Source: Aulosira sp. FACHB-615 (GTDB lineage Bacteria > Cyanobacteriota > Cyanobacteriia > Cyanobacteriales > Nostocaceae). Taken from it: a stretch of 64,000 nt of DNA. The DNA is taken from the NCBI RefSeq assembly GCF_014698045.1, contig NZ_JACJSE010000003.1, positions 248,001 through 312,000 of the forward strand. Direction: 5' to 3'. Each line of letters opens with the position of its first letter. Position 1 is the stretch's first letter. A program made the translations under genes and the position numbers. Positions 54,130 through 63,332 of the stretch are shown here, one piece after another. Below the pieces are notes generated by a model. It saw only the letters and a list, made by a program, of their open reading frames with translations. It ran no database searches and was not told where the DNA came from.

Positions 54130-55797
54130 ATGTCTAAATTTTTGTGGAAACATTTGCTAGTGATCCCCACCGTTTTTTATGGATTTTTATTTCTATCTTC
54201 AGTAGCAAATGCAGATGTTTCTAACGTCACACCAACAGAAACTCAAGCAACACAAGAAATCCCCAAGACAATTACGCAACTTGAAGAAGTCAACAATTCT
54301 GCCACTGAAATGACTGGACAAGTGACATCAGTTTCGCAACTATCTGATGTCAGACCGACAGATTGGGCATTTCAGGCCTTGCAATCTCTGGTAGAACGCT
54401 ATGGTACGATCGCAGGCTATCCAGATGGTACATTTAAAGGCAACCGTGCTTTAAGTCGCTATGAATTCGCCGCAGGTTTAAATGCTGCACTTGACCGCCT
54501 GAGTGAGTTGATTGCTTCTAATACTGCTGATTTAGTTAAGAAAGAAGATTTAGCGACACTGGAAAAACTACAAGCAGAATTTGCCCCGGAATTACAACAA
54601 TTACGCGCAAGACTAGATAGTTTAGAAGCGCGGACTGCGGAAGTAGAAGCCAATCAATTTTCTACTACGACTAAACTAGTGGGTGATGCTGTATTTATAG
54701 TAGCTGATACCTTTGGCGATCGCGCCAACAATCGCCCCGCCAATGATACAAAAGATGATACTCAAACCGTTTTTGGCTATCGCTCTCGGTTAATTTTACA
54801 AACTAGCTTTACGGGCAGAGACCAACTTTCAGCCATCTTATCATCCAACACTATTCCTAACTTAACCAGCAGCACTGGCACAGCCATGACGCGGTTCACA
54901 TTTGATAGAGGTAATGATGAAGGCGTATTTCTAAGCCAATTAGTCTACCGTTTTCCTCTAGGGAAAAATGCCACTATTTGGGTAGGGCCAAGAGCATTGC
55001 AACCAGCTCTTTATGCTCCAACTTTAAACTCTGCTATAGGTGGGCTAAATGGCGCTGTTTCTCGATTTGCCACATTTAACCCAACTGTTTACAGACCTGG
55101 TTTTGATGGTGCTGGTGCGGCTTTGGGTTACAAATTTAGTAATCAAATACAATTGAGTTTAGGCTACACAGCCGATAACCTCCAGGCTAGTAATCCTAGT
55201 GGCACAGGTAACGGATTTACTGATGCTAATAACATCATTTTCAGTCAGCTAACTTTATCGCCCAGCCGTCAGTTAGATATTGGTCTCACCTACGCACATA
55301 AATATTTTGGGACTAGAACTGGGTTTAACTTAACTGGTGGTACAGGTAGTGCTTTCGCCAGAAATCCGTTTGAACAAAACTCCACCTCAACCGATAATTT
55401 TGGGTTGCAATTTAATTGGAGAGCCAGCCGCCGCGTTGTTGTCGGTGGTTGGTTTGGCTATACATTGGCTCATCAAGAAAGTGGCCCTGATAACGATGCC
55501 ACAATCATTAATGGCGCACTCACACTTGCTTTTCCAGACTTATTTAAAGAAGGTAATGTTGGTGGATTTATCGTGGGTGTACCACCAAAAGTTACGAGCA
55601 ACGATTATCGGCCTAGAGCAAACGCCGCACGTCGGGAAGACCCAGATACGTCTTTACATTTAGAAGCTTTTTATACATTCCGCGTGAATGATAACGTGCG
55701 GGTGACACCAACTTTTTATGTGATTACAAGTCCAGAACATAACGATGCTAATGATGCAATTTGGGTAGGTGCATTGCGGACTACCTTTAGCTTCTAA
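54130..55797 (+). CDS. SLH-OprB type outer-membrane porin
   Basis: A 555-residue outer-membrane protein with an N-terminal signal (VIPTVFYGFLFLSSVANA). One SLH domain lies near residues 70-125 (VRPTDWAFQALQSLVERYG and IAGYPDGTFKGNRALSRYEF), followed by a coiled coil (LEKLQAEFAPELQQLRARLD). A beta-barrel of the OprB/carbohydrate-porin family runs from about 180 to the final aromatic RTTFSF. This is the main cyanobacterial porin type: SLH binds the cell wall and the barrel admits solutes. Position between sulfonate genes suggests outer-membrane entry of organosulfur substrates or iron; the cargo is inference. Confidence 0.9.
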   Translation: MSKFLWKHLLVIPTVFYGFLFLSSVANADVSNVTPTETQATQEIPKTITQLEEVNNSATEMTGQVTSVSQLSDVRPTDWAFQALQSLVERYGTIAGYPDGTFKGNRALSRYEFAAGLNAALDRLSELIASNTADLVKKEDLATLEKLQAEFAPELQQLRARLDSLEARTAEVEANQFSTTTKLVGDAVFIVADTFGDRANNRPANDTKDDTQTVFGYRSRLILQTSFTGRDQLSAILSSNTIPNLTSSTGTAMTRFTFDRGNDEGVFLSQLVYRFPLGKNATIWVGPRALQPALYAPTLNSAIGGLNGAVSRFATFNPTVYRPGFDGAGAALGYKFSNQIQLSLGYTADNLQASNPSGTGNGFTDANNIIFSQLTLSPSRQLDIGLTYAHKYFGTRTGFNLTGGTGSAFARNPFEQNSTSTDNFGLQFNWRASRRVVVGGWFGYTLAHQESGPDNDATIINGALTLAFPDLFKEGNVGGFIVGVPPKVTSNDYRPRANAARREDPDTSLHLEAFYTFRVNDNVRVTPTFYVITSPEHNDANDAIWVGALRTTFSF

Positions 55798-55867
55798 GAC
55801 AAAAAAAAGAAATTGTCAAATTTGGACTTGTGTTTCTCATGATTTACGGTATAATCATCACTATTAA

Positions 55868-55897
55868 ATACGGTAACTCTACCGAAAAACCGTAGTT
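55868..55897. promoter_or_regulatory. 30-bp operator-like element, copy 2
   Basis: ATACGGTAAC, a 10-bp middle, then AACCGTAGTT, ending 21 bp before the ssuD ATG. Its closeness to the start suits a repressor site or an activator site overlapping the promoter. Confidence 0.7.
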
Positions 55898-55918
55898 TAT
55901 TAAGTTAGCTTAACAATA

Positions 55919-57052
55919 ATGCAAATTCTTTGGTTTATACCTACGGCGCGTGACGGACAATATTTAGGAACACAACTTGGGGGACGGGATGCAACTCCAG
56001 AGTATTTACAGCAAATTGCCCAAGCTGTAGATAACTTAGGCTATACAGGCGCTTTATTGCCCACAGGGCCTTTTTGTGAAGATGCTTGGATAACAGCCGC
56101 CTCACTCATCTCTGTTACCAAAAGGATGAAGTTTTTAGTAGCGATTCGTCCTGGAATTAGTTCACCCAGCTTTGCGGCAAGGATGGCAGCAACGTTTGAC
56201 CGAATGTCGCATGGGCGATTGCTAATTAACGTCGTCACAGGTGGAGAACCAAAGCAATTAGCAGGGGATGGCTTGCATCTAAGTCATGACGATCGCTATG
56301 ACTTAACTGATGAATTCCTCACAGTTTGGCGGGGAATTATGAGTGGGGAAACAGTGGATTTCCAAGGTAAATACCTTGATATTCAAGGCGCTAAACTGTT
56401 ATTTCCACCCCTGCAAAAACCCTATCCGCCACTGTGGTTTGGCGGTTCATCAGCAGCAGCCCAGCGTGTTGCCGCCAAACACGTAGATGCTTATTTAACT
56501 TGGGGAGAACCCCCAGAACAAGTCGCCCAAAAAATTGCTGAAGTTAAGCAACTAGCAGCAGCCCAAGGTAGAAGCGTGCGTTTTGGGATTCGTTTGCACG
56601 TCATTGTGCGGGAAACTGAGTCCGCCGCTTGGGATGCAGCCAACGAGTTGATTAAATACGTCGATGAAGATGCGATCGCCCAAGCCCAAAAAGCCTTTGC
56701 TAGTTCCGATTCCGAGGGGCAGCGACGGATGACACAACTACATAACGGCAGTCGAGAAACTCTAGAAATTAGCCCTAACCTCTGGACAGGAATTGGATTA
56801 GTCAGAGGTGGTGCTGGTACAGCATTAGTTGGTGATCCCGATACCGTAGCCGCCAGGATGTTGGAGTATCAAAAACTAGGCATAGAAACCTTCATATTTT
56901 CTGGATATCCCCATCTAGAAGAAGCTTATCGGACTGCCGAATTATTATTTCCGCACCTGCCGTTGCAAACTGAACCGGCACCATCCACACAACCAGTTTT
57001 GACTTCTATCGCCAGTGAAAAATTTGCGAAACAACTAACGAGTGCCTCATGA
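55919..57052 (+). CDS. ssuD: FMNH2-dependent alkanesulfonate monooxygenase
   Basis: A 377-residue LLM-class flavin monooxygenase of normal SsuD length. It cleaves the C-S bond of alkanesulfonates to aldehyde and sulfite, using FMNH2 and oxygen in the cytoplasm. Family marks: MQILWFIPTARDGQYLGT at the start, EDAWITAASLISVTKRMKFL, IRPGISSPSFAARMAATFDR and HGRLLINVVTGG. The late WTGIGLVRGGAGTALVGDP and SGYPHLEEAYR regions are intact. The usual FMN reductase SsuE is not in the window. Its stop overlaps the ssuC start (ATGA). Confidence 0.95.
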   Translation: MQILWFIPTARDGQYLGTQLGGRDATPEYLQQIAQAVDNLGYTGALLPTGPFCEDAWITAASLISVTKRMKFLVAIRPGISSPSFAARMAATFDRMSHGRLLINVVTGGEPKQLAGDGLHLSHDDRYDLTDEFLTVWRGIMSGETVDFQGKYLDIQGAKLLFPPLQKPYPPLWFGGSSAAAQRVAAKHVDAYLTWGEPPEQVAQKIAEVKQLAAAQGRSVRFGIRLHVIVRETESAAWDAANELIKYVDEDAIAQAQKAFASSDSEGQRRMTQLHNGSRETLEISPNLWTGIGLVRGGAGTALVGDPDTVAARMLEYQKLGIETFIFSGYPHLEEAYRTAELLFPHLPLQTEPAPSTQPVLTSIASEKFAKQLTSAS

Positions 57053-57873
57053 CTATTACCTTAAAAAACACCAAAAATATCAGCATCTCGCTGAGTGAGT
57101 TATTCCAAAATCAGCAAGTCCAAAAAATAGTCCCTTGGATTGTGCCGATTAGTGTGGTCATACTTTGGGAGTTATCATCCAGAGTTGGTTTACTTTCCAA
57201 TCGGATTTTACCTGCGCCCAGTGGTGTAGTAATTACAGCACTTAGATTAGCTGCCAGTGGCGAATTATTTCAACATATAGGGATTAGTGCCGGACGAGCA
57301 ATTTCTGGTTTTTTAGTTGGGGGCAGTATTGGGTTTAGTTTGGGTTTACTCAATGGGATTTTTCCTGTTGCGGAGAAACTCTTGGATAGTTCATTACAAA
57401 TGCTGCGAACAATCCCTAACTTGGCATTAATTCCCCTAGTAATTTTATGGTTTGGTATTGGTGATCAAGCCAGATTATTTCTTGTCTCTATGGGGGTATT
57501 TTTCCCTTTATATTTAAATACATTTCATGGGATTCGTAGCGTCAATCCAGGATTGATTGAAATGGGACGAGTCTATGGATTAAAGCCCGTACAACTTTTG
57601 TGGCAAATCATTTTACCAGGGGCATTATCTTCAATTCTTGTCGGTGTACGCTTTTCTTTAGGAATTATGTGGCTAACACTGATTGTTGCCGAAACAATCG
57701 CTGCTGATTCTGGATTAGGCTACATGGCGATGAATGCCCGTGAATTTATGCAAACTGATGTTGTAGTTTTGAGTATTTTTATTTATGCCTTGTTAGGCAA
57801 ATTAGCAGATGCAACTGCCAGATTTTTAGAAAGAAAATGGTTGGCTTGGCATCCTAATTATCAAAATGTCTAG
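57049..57873 (+). CDS. ssuC: Sulfonate ABC transporter permease
   Basis: A 274-residue inner-membrane permease with six or so helices and the EAA-type loop (GLIEMGRVYGLKPVQLLWQI, then ILPGALSSILVG) that contacts the ATPase. It begins translation within the ssuD stop (4-bp overlap). It is the only permease of this transport type in the window, so it probably serves both substrate-binding lipoproteins. Length is normal for SsuC/TauC. Confidence 0.93.
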   Translation: MTITLKNTKNISISLSELFQNQQVQKIVPWIVPISVVILWELSSRVGLLSNRILPAPSGVVITALRLAASGELFQHIGISAGRAISGFLVGGSIGFSLGLLNGIFPVAEKLLDSSLQMLRTIPNLALIPLVILWFGIGDQARLFLVSMGVFFPLYLNTFHGIRSVNPGLIEMGRVYGLKPVQLLWQIILPGALSSILVGVRFSLGIMWLTLIVAETIAADSGLGYMAMNAREFMQTDVVVLSIFIYALLGKLADATARFLERKWLAWHPNYQNV

Positions 57874-57955
57874 TAATTCTCACTTCTCATCAGAAAAGAG
57901 AGTAGGGAGTAGGCTTTCTCACAAACAAAAATGGACAATGTACTAAGGAGGTATT

Positions 57956-58729
57956 ATGAGTATTCATCCACAAGGAACCCAACTAAGTATTTTAGATTTA
58001 ACGAAGGCTTTCGGTAAAAAAACTGTTTTAAATTCCATTAATTTGGAAGTATCACCTGGAGAATTTGTTGCCATTGTTGGACGTAGTGGTTGTGGTAAAA
58101 GTACCTTATTACGCCTTGTCTCTGGGTTAGAAAAAGCAAGTGCTGGCGGGATTCTGTTAGATGGAGAACCATTACGGAAATTGAGTAGTTCCGTCAGAGT
58201 GATGTTCCAAGATCCCCGCTTGTTGGAATGGAAGCGCGTCATTCAAAACGTAGGCTTAGGATTACAAAACAATTGGCGCGAAAAAGCCCAGTGGGCATTA
58301 GAACAGGTGGGATTGGATGATAGAGGGGAAGAATGGCCATCCGTACTCTCTGGAGGACAAAGACAAAGGGTATCTTTAGCTAGAGCCTTAGTGAGTCAAC
58401 CCCGTTTATTACTATTAGATGAGCCTCTAGGCGCGTTAGATGCTCTGACTCGAATTGATATGCAAAAATTGATTGAAAAACTGTGGCAAGAACAGCAGTT
58501 TACAGCTTTTTTAGTAACTCATGATGTGGAAGAAGCTGTAGCCTTAGCAGACCGTGTAATTTTAATTGAAGACGGCAGAATCGCTCTTGATTTACCTGTC
58601 AATCTCCCTCGCCCCAGAGATAGAGGTAATGAAGTATTTGTGAGCATCAGAGAAACAATTCTCGACCAAGTAATGAATCGAGAAGGTAGCTATGCTTACA
58701 AGGAATTATTGCAGTTGGGCAGTTATTAA
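57956..58729 (+). CDS. ssuB: Sulfonate ABC transporter ATP-binding protein
   Basis: A 257-residue ATPase: Walker A GRSGCGKST near residue 43, Q-loop VMFQDPRLLEW, signature LSGGQRQRVSLARAL, Walker B LLLLDEPLGALD and H-loop FLVTHDVEEA. It matches SsuB/TauB, which energises sulfonate uptake at the inner membrane. A strong AAGGAGG lies before the ATG. It is 83 bp after ssuC, with a heptamer-like AGTAGGGAGTAGG in that gap. Confidence 0.94.
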   Translation: MSIHPQGTQLSILDLTKAFGKKTVLNSINLEVSPGEFVAIVGRSGCGKSTLLRLVSGLEKASAGGILLDGEPLRKLSSSVRVMFQDPRLLEWKRVIQNVGLGLQNNWREKAQWALEQVGLDDRGEEWPSVLSGGQRQRVSLARALVSQPRLLLLDEPLGALDALTRIDMQKLIEKLWQEQQFTAFLVTHDVEEAVALADRVILIEDGRIALDLPVNLPRPRDRGNEVFVSIRETILDQVMNREGSYAYKELLQLGSY

Positions 58730-58807
58730 TTCAAGAATAATGTGGTGATAGGAAAAGTAAAGGGTGTGACAAAGGAGTGTAGGGGTTGTGATGGTGTAGA
58801 TAGAACA

Positions 58808-58992
58808 GGACTTACGCACAAAGATTATCTGTGGAGATTGGGTGTAAGGGTGAAAGGGTTTGGGGTGTAAGGATTTTGAATCAGTACACACGCCACTTGG
58901 CTCAAGTCGGGAAACCCGCCCACGCCAGTGGCTCCCCTATACCCCTGAACCCTCGCCACAACCCTTGATTTTTCGTTTTGAGGCGTAAGTCC
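58808..58992. repeat. MITE-like element with GGACTTACGC ends
   Basis: The 185-bp noncoding block is bounded by GGACTTACGC (58808-58817) and its inverse GCGTAAGTCC (58983-58992). These ends are a common cyanobacterial intergenic repeat motif. The inside is GC-richer, with CGCCAGTGGCTCCCC. No coding potential. Confidence 0.65.
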
Positions 58993-59077
58993 ATAGAAAA
59001 ATCTACGCCATCATATCCTGATCCCAGTCAAGTTTCCGCACAAGAAAAAACGACCCTGTAATTCGGTGACTTAAACT

Positions 59078-60025
59078 ATGAAAATCATTTTGCCTATCGA
59101 AATCGCTGCCGAAATTGAGCCACATCTATCGGCAGATACTAAGGTTGTACTGGTTGATAGTGATGGCAATCTTGATCAAAATGCGACGGATGCAGAGATT
59201 TATTTAAGTTGGTTTTTTCTCAAAAGCAATGTGTTGCATAAAGTGTTAGCAGCAGCACCCGCTTTACGTTGGCATCATGCGCCGAATGCAGGAGTAAATC
59301 ATATTTTGACTCCGACTTATTTAGAACGGGACTTGATTCTGACGAATGGTGCAGGTGTTCATGCAATTCCGATCGCAGAATTTGTTTTAACTTATATACT
59401 TGCTCATGCTAAAAATCTGGCTGAATTGCAAGCGTTACAAGCAGAACACCACTGGAAAAGAGGTTTTCCGATTCAAGAATTAACTGATGCTACTTTGTTA
59501 ATTATCGGTGCTGGTGGTATTGGTCAAGCGATCGCTGCTCGCGCTAAAGCTTTTGGGATGAAAATTATTGGTACTCGTCGCCACCCACAAGAATTAGCAA
59601 ATTTTGATCAGGTTGTCGGTGTTGATGAATGGCGTTCATATTTACCAGAGGCGGATTATGTTGTAGTTGCAACACCTCTGACAGCAGAAACCCATAATTT
59701 AATTGATGAGACTGTATTGCGATCGCTGCCGCCTCATGCTTATCTGATTAATATTGCTCGTGGTGCTGTGGTTGATGAATCAGCATTAATCAAAGCCCTC
59801 ACCGAAGGTTGGATTGCTGGTGCTGCTTTAGATACAGTAGTTACAGAACCATTACCAGATGATAGCCCTTTGTGGTCAGTCCCCAATATTTTTATTACCC
59901 CTCACTGTTCTGGTCATTCTCCCAAAGTCAAACAGCGTTCAGTGGAATTATTTCTGGACAACTTCAACCGCTACCAAACTTCTCAGCCTTTACGCAATGT
60001 CGTAGATAAGCAAGCAGGGTATTAG
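59078..60025 (+). CDS. D-2-hydroxyacid dehydrogenase family protein
   Basis: A 315-residue NAD(P)-dependent dehydrogenase. The nucleotide motif is IIGAGGIGQAIAARA near residue 146. Catalytic residues are visible: Arg in INIARGAVVDESAL, Glu in VVTEPLPDDSPLW and His in FITPHCSGHSP. It interconverts 2-oxoacids and D-2-hydroxyacids; the substrate cannot be fixed. It follows the ssu genes on the same strand after a repeat-filled 348-bp gap, so it is probably a separate unit. Confidence 0.88.
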   Translation: MKIILPIEIAAEIEPHLSADTKVVLVDSDGNLDQNATDAEIYLSWFFLKSNVLHKVLAAAPALRWHHAPNAGVNHILTPTYLERDLILTNGAGVHAIPIAEFVLTYILAHAKNLAELQALQAEHHWKRGFPIQELTDATLLIIGAGGIGQAIAARAKAFGMKIIGTRRHPQELANFDQVVGVDEWRSYLPEADYVVVATPLTAETHNLIDETVLRSLPPHAYLINIARGAVVDESALIKALTEGWIAGAALDTVVTEPLPDDSPLWSVPNIFITPHCSGHSPKVKQRSVELFLDNFNRYQTSQPLRNVVDKQAGY

Positions 60026-60137
60026 AAAGAAGGTAGCATTCTTAGCTGATTGTCTGAAATAAACCTGCCCTAGAGTAGCAAGAGCAGGTCAAGGAATTTG
60101 TATCAGGAATTCCGTGGAATAGTATTCAACATTATCC

Positions 60138-60824
60138 TCAGTTTTGCATGATTCGTTGATAATTCTTCACTTGCAAATCAATGCCAGTGATTGCAGTACC
60201 AACTACAACAGCATAAGCACCTAAATTTAAAGCGTGGCGTGCCATTTGCGGTGAAGAAATTCCTCCTTCACAAATTATCGGAACTTTTAACTCCTCTAAT
60301 ATCTGAGTTAAAAGTTCCCAGCTAGGTGGAGAATCATTATTAGTTTTGGGAGTATAGCCATAAAGAGTCGTCGCTACAATATCTGCACCAGCAGAGGCGG
60401 CGGCTTTAGCGGCTTCAATTGTATCCACATCAGCAATCACTGGTTTCTCTAATTCCTGATGTATGCGGCTGATCATCTCTGCCACTGTCTCACCATCAGG
60501 ACGAGGCCTTGTTGTCGCATCGATCGCAATTATATCGGCTCCAGCCACCGCCACCGCCGCAGCATGATGAAACTGAGGTGTAATGTATACATCGTATTTA
60601 GGAATTACTTGTTTCCATAACCCAATAATCGGCACTTGCACTCGCTCTCTTACCGCACGGATATGAGTTGGAGTATCTATACGTACACCAACAGCACCAT
60701 TATTAACCGCAGCCTGCGCCATTGCAGCAATAATAGTTGGTTCATGTAGAGGTGAATCAACAGGCGCTTGGCAAGATACAATCAGTCCGTTTTTTAAGGT
60801 ATGAATTAAGTGGTCATTGGTCAT
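60138..60824 (-). CDS. nanE: N-acetylmannosamine-6-phosphate 2-epimerase
   Basis: A 228-residue TIM-barrel enzyme converting ManNAc-6-P to GlcNAc-6-P. Family marks: GLIVSCQAPVDSPLHEP, NNGAVGVRIDTPTHIRAV, ADIIAIDATTRPRPDG, VIADVDTIEAAKAAASAGAD and CEGGISSPQMARHALNLGA. Length is normal. No other sialic acid genes are visible, so it may work in general amino-sugar metabolism. It is convergent with the dehydrogenase gene, with a weak ACCTGC/GCAGGT hairpin between them. Confidence 0.93.
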   Translation of the reverse strand: MTNDHLIHTLKNGLIVSCQAPVDSPLHEPTIIAAMAQAAVNNGAVGVRIDTPTHIRAVRERVQVPIIGLWKQVIPKYDVYITPQFHHAAAVAVAGADIIAIDATTRPRPDGETVAEMISRIHQELEKPVIADVDTIEAAKAAASAGADIVATTLYGYTPKTNNDSPPSWELLTQILEELKVPIICEGGISSPQMARHALNLGAYAVVVGTAITGIDLQVKNYQRIMQN

Positions 60825-60879
60825 TTGAGATAGAACTACTGTATATATAGGAATCCGATTTGATTTCTGAATCTAGTTG

Positions 60880-60925
60880 TGTAGGCTGGGAGTAGGGAAT
60901 GGGGAGTAGGGAGTAGGAAAAAAGC
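60880..60925. repeat. GGGAGTA heptamer tract
   Basis: GGGAGTAGGGAATGGGGAGT and further units in the gap upstream of nanE. Same heptamer family as the tracts at 901 and 44404, in reverse. Confidence 0.75.
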
Positions 60926-60983
60926 CTGACCTGGGTGTACTGATTTTTTTCATAAATCAAATATGAGTCCTATACAATCTCAA

Positions 60984-61214
60984 TTATTCCAGTTGCTCTC
61001 TGAGAGATGGAGTCAGAATCATTAATCCTCTGACAACTTCTTCAGGAGTAGCTGTGCCATCAATTACTTTTGGCGTAATTTCCATCAATTCTAAAGCTAA
61101 ATGGGTAGGAATCCCCTTGGCTTCTAACCGCTTCAATTCCAAAATGTCAATGCCTGCGGCCAATCCATCTAAATATTCTTCTACACTTACACCCAAGTCT
61201 TCAATTTCTGCCAT
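60984..61214 (-). CDS. Small conserved-looking acidic protein
   Basis: A 76-residue acidic protein beginning MAEIEDLGVSVEEYLDGLAA, with LELKRLEAKGIPTHLALEL and a final LTPSLREQLE. It is predicted helical with no membrane segment, Cys or metal motif. I do not recognise the family; the amino-acid pattern is protein-like and codon use matches the neighbours. It lies 160 bp upstream of nanE on the same strand, with a heptamer tract between, so a link is unproven. Confidence 0.6.
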   Translation of the reverse strand: MAEIEDLGVSVEEYLDGLAAGIDILELKRLEAKGIPTHLALELMEITPKVIDGTATPEEVVRGLMILTPSLREQLE

Positions 61215-61288
61215 AGTAGAATTTTTATTTGTATTTGACTTTCATATTCACATTGATTACGTATAGCAACCCTAAATCATTTACAAAT

Positions 61289-61322
61289 ATCTATCTCCCT
61301 TGTCTCCCTTTTCTCCCTTGTC
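61289..61322. repeat. CTTGTCTCCC repeats
   Basis: TCTCCCTTGTCTCCCTTTTC and one further unit in the gap between the small protein and the histidine kinase stop. Same module as in the 8373 and 11366 tracts. Confidence 0.7.
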
Positions 61323-61385
61323 TTTACGTGAGCAAACAAAATATTTTTTTAACAACTGAACTGGAGCGATCGCAAAATTCACCAG

Positions 61386-63332
61386 TTATGAATCAGCACT
61401 GAGAACTTTCGCAGATTGGGGAGGTATCCAGACAGTAAAAATAGAGCCGATACCCACAGTCGATTCTACTTCAATTCGACCCCGATGCAATTCTACCAGT
61501 TGTTTAGTTAAAGCTAAACCCAATCCGGTACCTTCATAACGGCGACGATAAGGCGTATCTAACTGCTGAAATTTCTCAAACATTAATGGTAATTGCTCTT
61601 CAGAAATCCCAATTCCTGTATCTTCAACTTGAAAAACAGCAGTATTATCTTCTACCCAAATTCTGAGAGTAACACTGCCACCTTCTGGTGTAAATTTAAT
61701 CGCATTGGTTAACAAATTCCATAAAATTTGTTCGATACGCTCGGCATCAGCACTAAAGATATCGCGTCGAGGATCAATTAGTAAATCCAGTTTGAGGGTA
61801 ACTTGTTGGTTATTCGCTTTATCAATTAAGGCGGATATAGCACTTTCCGCTATCTTTGCCAAAGAAAATTCATTAATATTTAAAACTGTTTTTCCAGCCT
61901 CGATTTGTGATAAATCCAGGATGTCGTTAATCATTTCTAATAAATGTTCGCCACTGTCGTGGATGGTTTGCAGATAATCTCGTTGTCGTTGGCTCAATTC
62001 ACCTATCGGCCAACGTAACAAAGTAGAAGACATCCCAATTACATAAGTTAACGGTGTGAGTAATTCATGACTAATGGTGGCAAGAAATTCGTTACGTAAA
62101 CGGCTGGCAGCTTCAGCAGCCAATAAAGCATCACGTAAAGCCATTGTACGCTCTAACACCCGTTGTTCGAGCGTTTGTTTTTCTTGAGTGAGCGATCGCA
62201 TTAACTCTGATTGATGAATAGCGATCGCTAATTGTTCAGCAATGGAAGAAAGTAAATTTCGCTCATTGTCAGTCCACTGGCGCGGAATATCGCACTGATG
62301 AGCAATTAACAAACCCCAGAGTTTTTCCTCAAACATAATTGGGGCTGCTAACTTTGCCCTAACTCGATTAGCGCGGAGAAAGTTCAACAAACACTCTTCC
62401 AGCGCATAAGTTTTTTCCACATCTTCCACCACTAAGGTAAAACCTTGGCGATACTTCTCCCAGCAAAGCGAATGGCGAGTAAAGCAAGTTGTTTCTTGGG
62501 AATGTAACACCGAAGAAATCTCATCCGTCGCCCTGACTTCATAAACAATGCAACCACCATACTTTTGCCAGTCTGAGATCAGGGATGGAGTAGGACTCTG
62601 CCCATTTGCTGTAGAGTTTTGGGTATTGACCCCTGACCTTTCAAATTTATATATTACTAACCTGTCTAACTTCAAAAACTCACGCACTTGGGCGATCGCA
62701 GTTGCCATAATCACTGGCAAATCTAAACTTTTGCGAATCTGAGTTGTGACTTGATTTAACAATCGCTCTTGGGAGATTTGTTTTTGTAAAGCAATTTCAA
62801 TCGCTTGACAAGCATTCTCTGACTGACTGGTATTAAAAGATTCTGTTACCGCCTGATGTTTTTGAGGTAGCAGATACTCTAATAACAACAGCGTGAATCG
62901 ACTTTGAAGGGTAGCATCATTAGGGCGGAGAATTTGACTGTAGTAGTCAAGATTTTGATAAGTCTCGCAATCACTAGCAAACAAACCCTTCAAATTGTTA
63001 ACAAAGTCGGCGATCGCTTCTGAATTAAACGTCAAGCTAGTGCTGAGTTGGGAGTTGGGAGTTGGGAATGGGGAGTGGGGATTTTCTTCTGCTTCTTGCT
63101 CCTCCTGCGTCAAAGCGCCTCGTAACAGCGCACTAAACTGTTCTGAAACCACCAAAGTGAATCTTTGACTTTGCCATTCTTCAGTTATGAGAACTCTAGC
63201 CAGCACAGATTCTGTCAGCACTAGCACAGAACTTTCCACAGATTGAGCCATTTGCTGTAACAATTCCCCAAGCTGATTAAATACAACTAAAGGCAAATTT
63301 TGAGAAAAGCTCAAATCAGGTGAACTAAGCAT
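61386..63332 (-). CDS. GAF-domain sensor histidine kinase
   Basis: A 648-residue kinase without membrane helices, so probably soluble. An N-terminal sensor-like region (about 1-150) precedes a GAF domain near 200-380 (VREFLKLDRLVIYKF; WGLLIAHQCDIPRQWTDNER), of the phytochrome-related kind but lacking a clear chromophore Cys motif. A coiled linker leads to HisKA with the phospho-acceptor His in ATISHELLTPLTYV near 421. HATPase boxes follow: N WNLLTNAIKFTPEGG, G1 VEDTGIGI and G2 GTGLGLAL. The partner regulator is not adjacent. Residues of about 84-96 come from an in-frame heptamer repeat. ATG 63332 is preferred to TTG 63338. Confidence 0.9.
   Translation of the reverse strand: MLSSPDLSFSQNLPLVVFNQLGELLQQMAQSVESSVLVLTESVLARVLITEEWQSQRFTLVVSEQFSALLRGALTQEEQEAEENPHSPFPTPNSQLSTSLTFNSEAIADFVNNLKGLFASDCETYQNLDYYSQILRPNDATLQSRFTLLLLEYLLPQKHQAVTESFNTSQSENACQAIEIALQKQISQERLLNQVTTQIRKSLDLPVIMATAIAQVREFLKLDRLVIYKFERSGVNTQNSTANGQSPTPSLISDWQKYGGCIVYEVRATDEISSVLHSQETTCFTRHSLCWEKYRQGFTLVVEDVEKTYALEECLLNFLRANRVRAKLAAPIMFEEKLWGLLIAHQCDIPRQWTDNERNLLSSIAEQLAIAIHQSELMRSLTQEKQTLEQRVLERTMALRDALLAAEAASRLRNEFLATISHELLTPLTYVIGMSSTLLRWPIGELSQRQRDYLQTIHDSGEHLLEMINDILDLSQIEAGKTVLNINEFSLAKIAESAISALIDKANNQQVTLKLDLLIDPRRDIFSADAERIEQILWNLLTNAIKFTPEGGSVTLRIWVEDNTAVFQVEDTGIGISEEQLPLMFEKFQQLDTPYRRRYEGTGLGLALTKQLVELHRGRIEVESTVGIGSIFTVWIPPQSAKVLSADS
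63045..63081. repeat. Heptamer tract inside histidine kinase gene
   Basis: GAGTTGGGAGTTGGGAGTTG then GGAATGGGGAGTGGGG. In the kinase frame it encodes a Pro/Ser/Thr/Asn stretch (NPHSPFPTPNSQLSTS) between the N-terminal region and the GAF domain. Confidence 0.75.
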
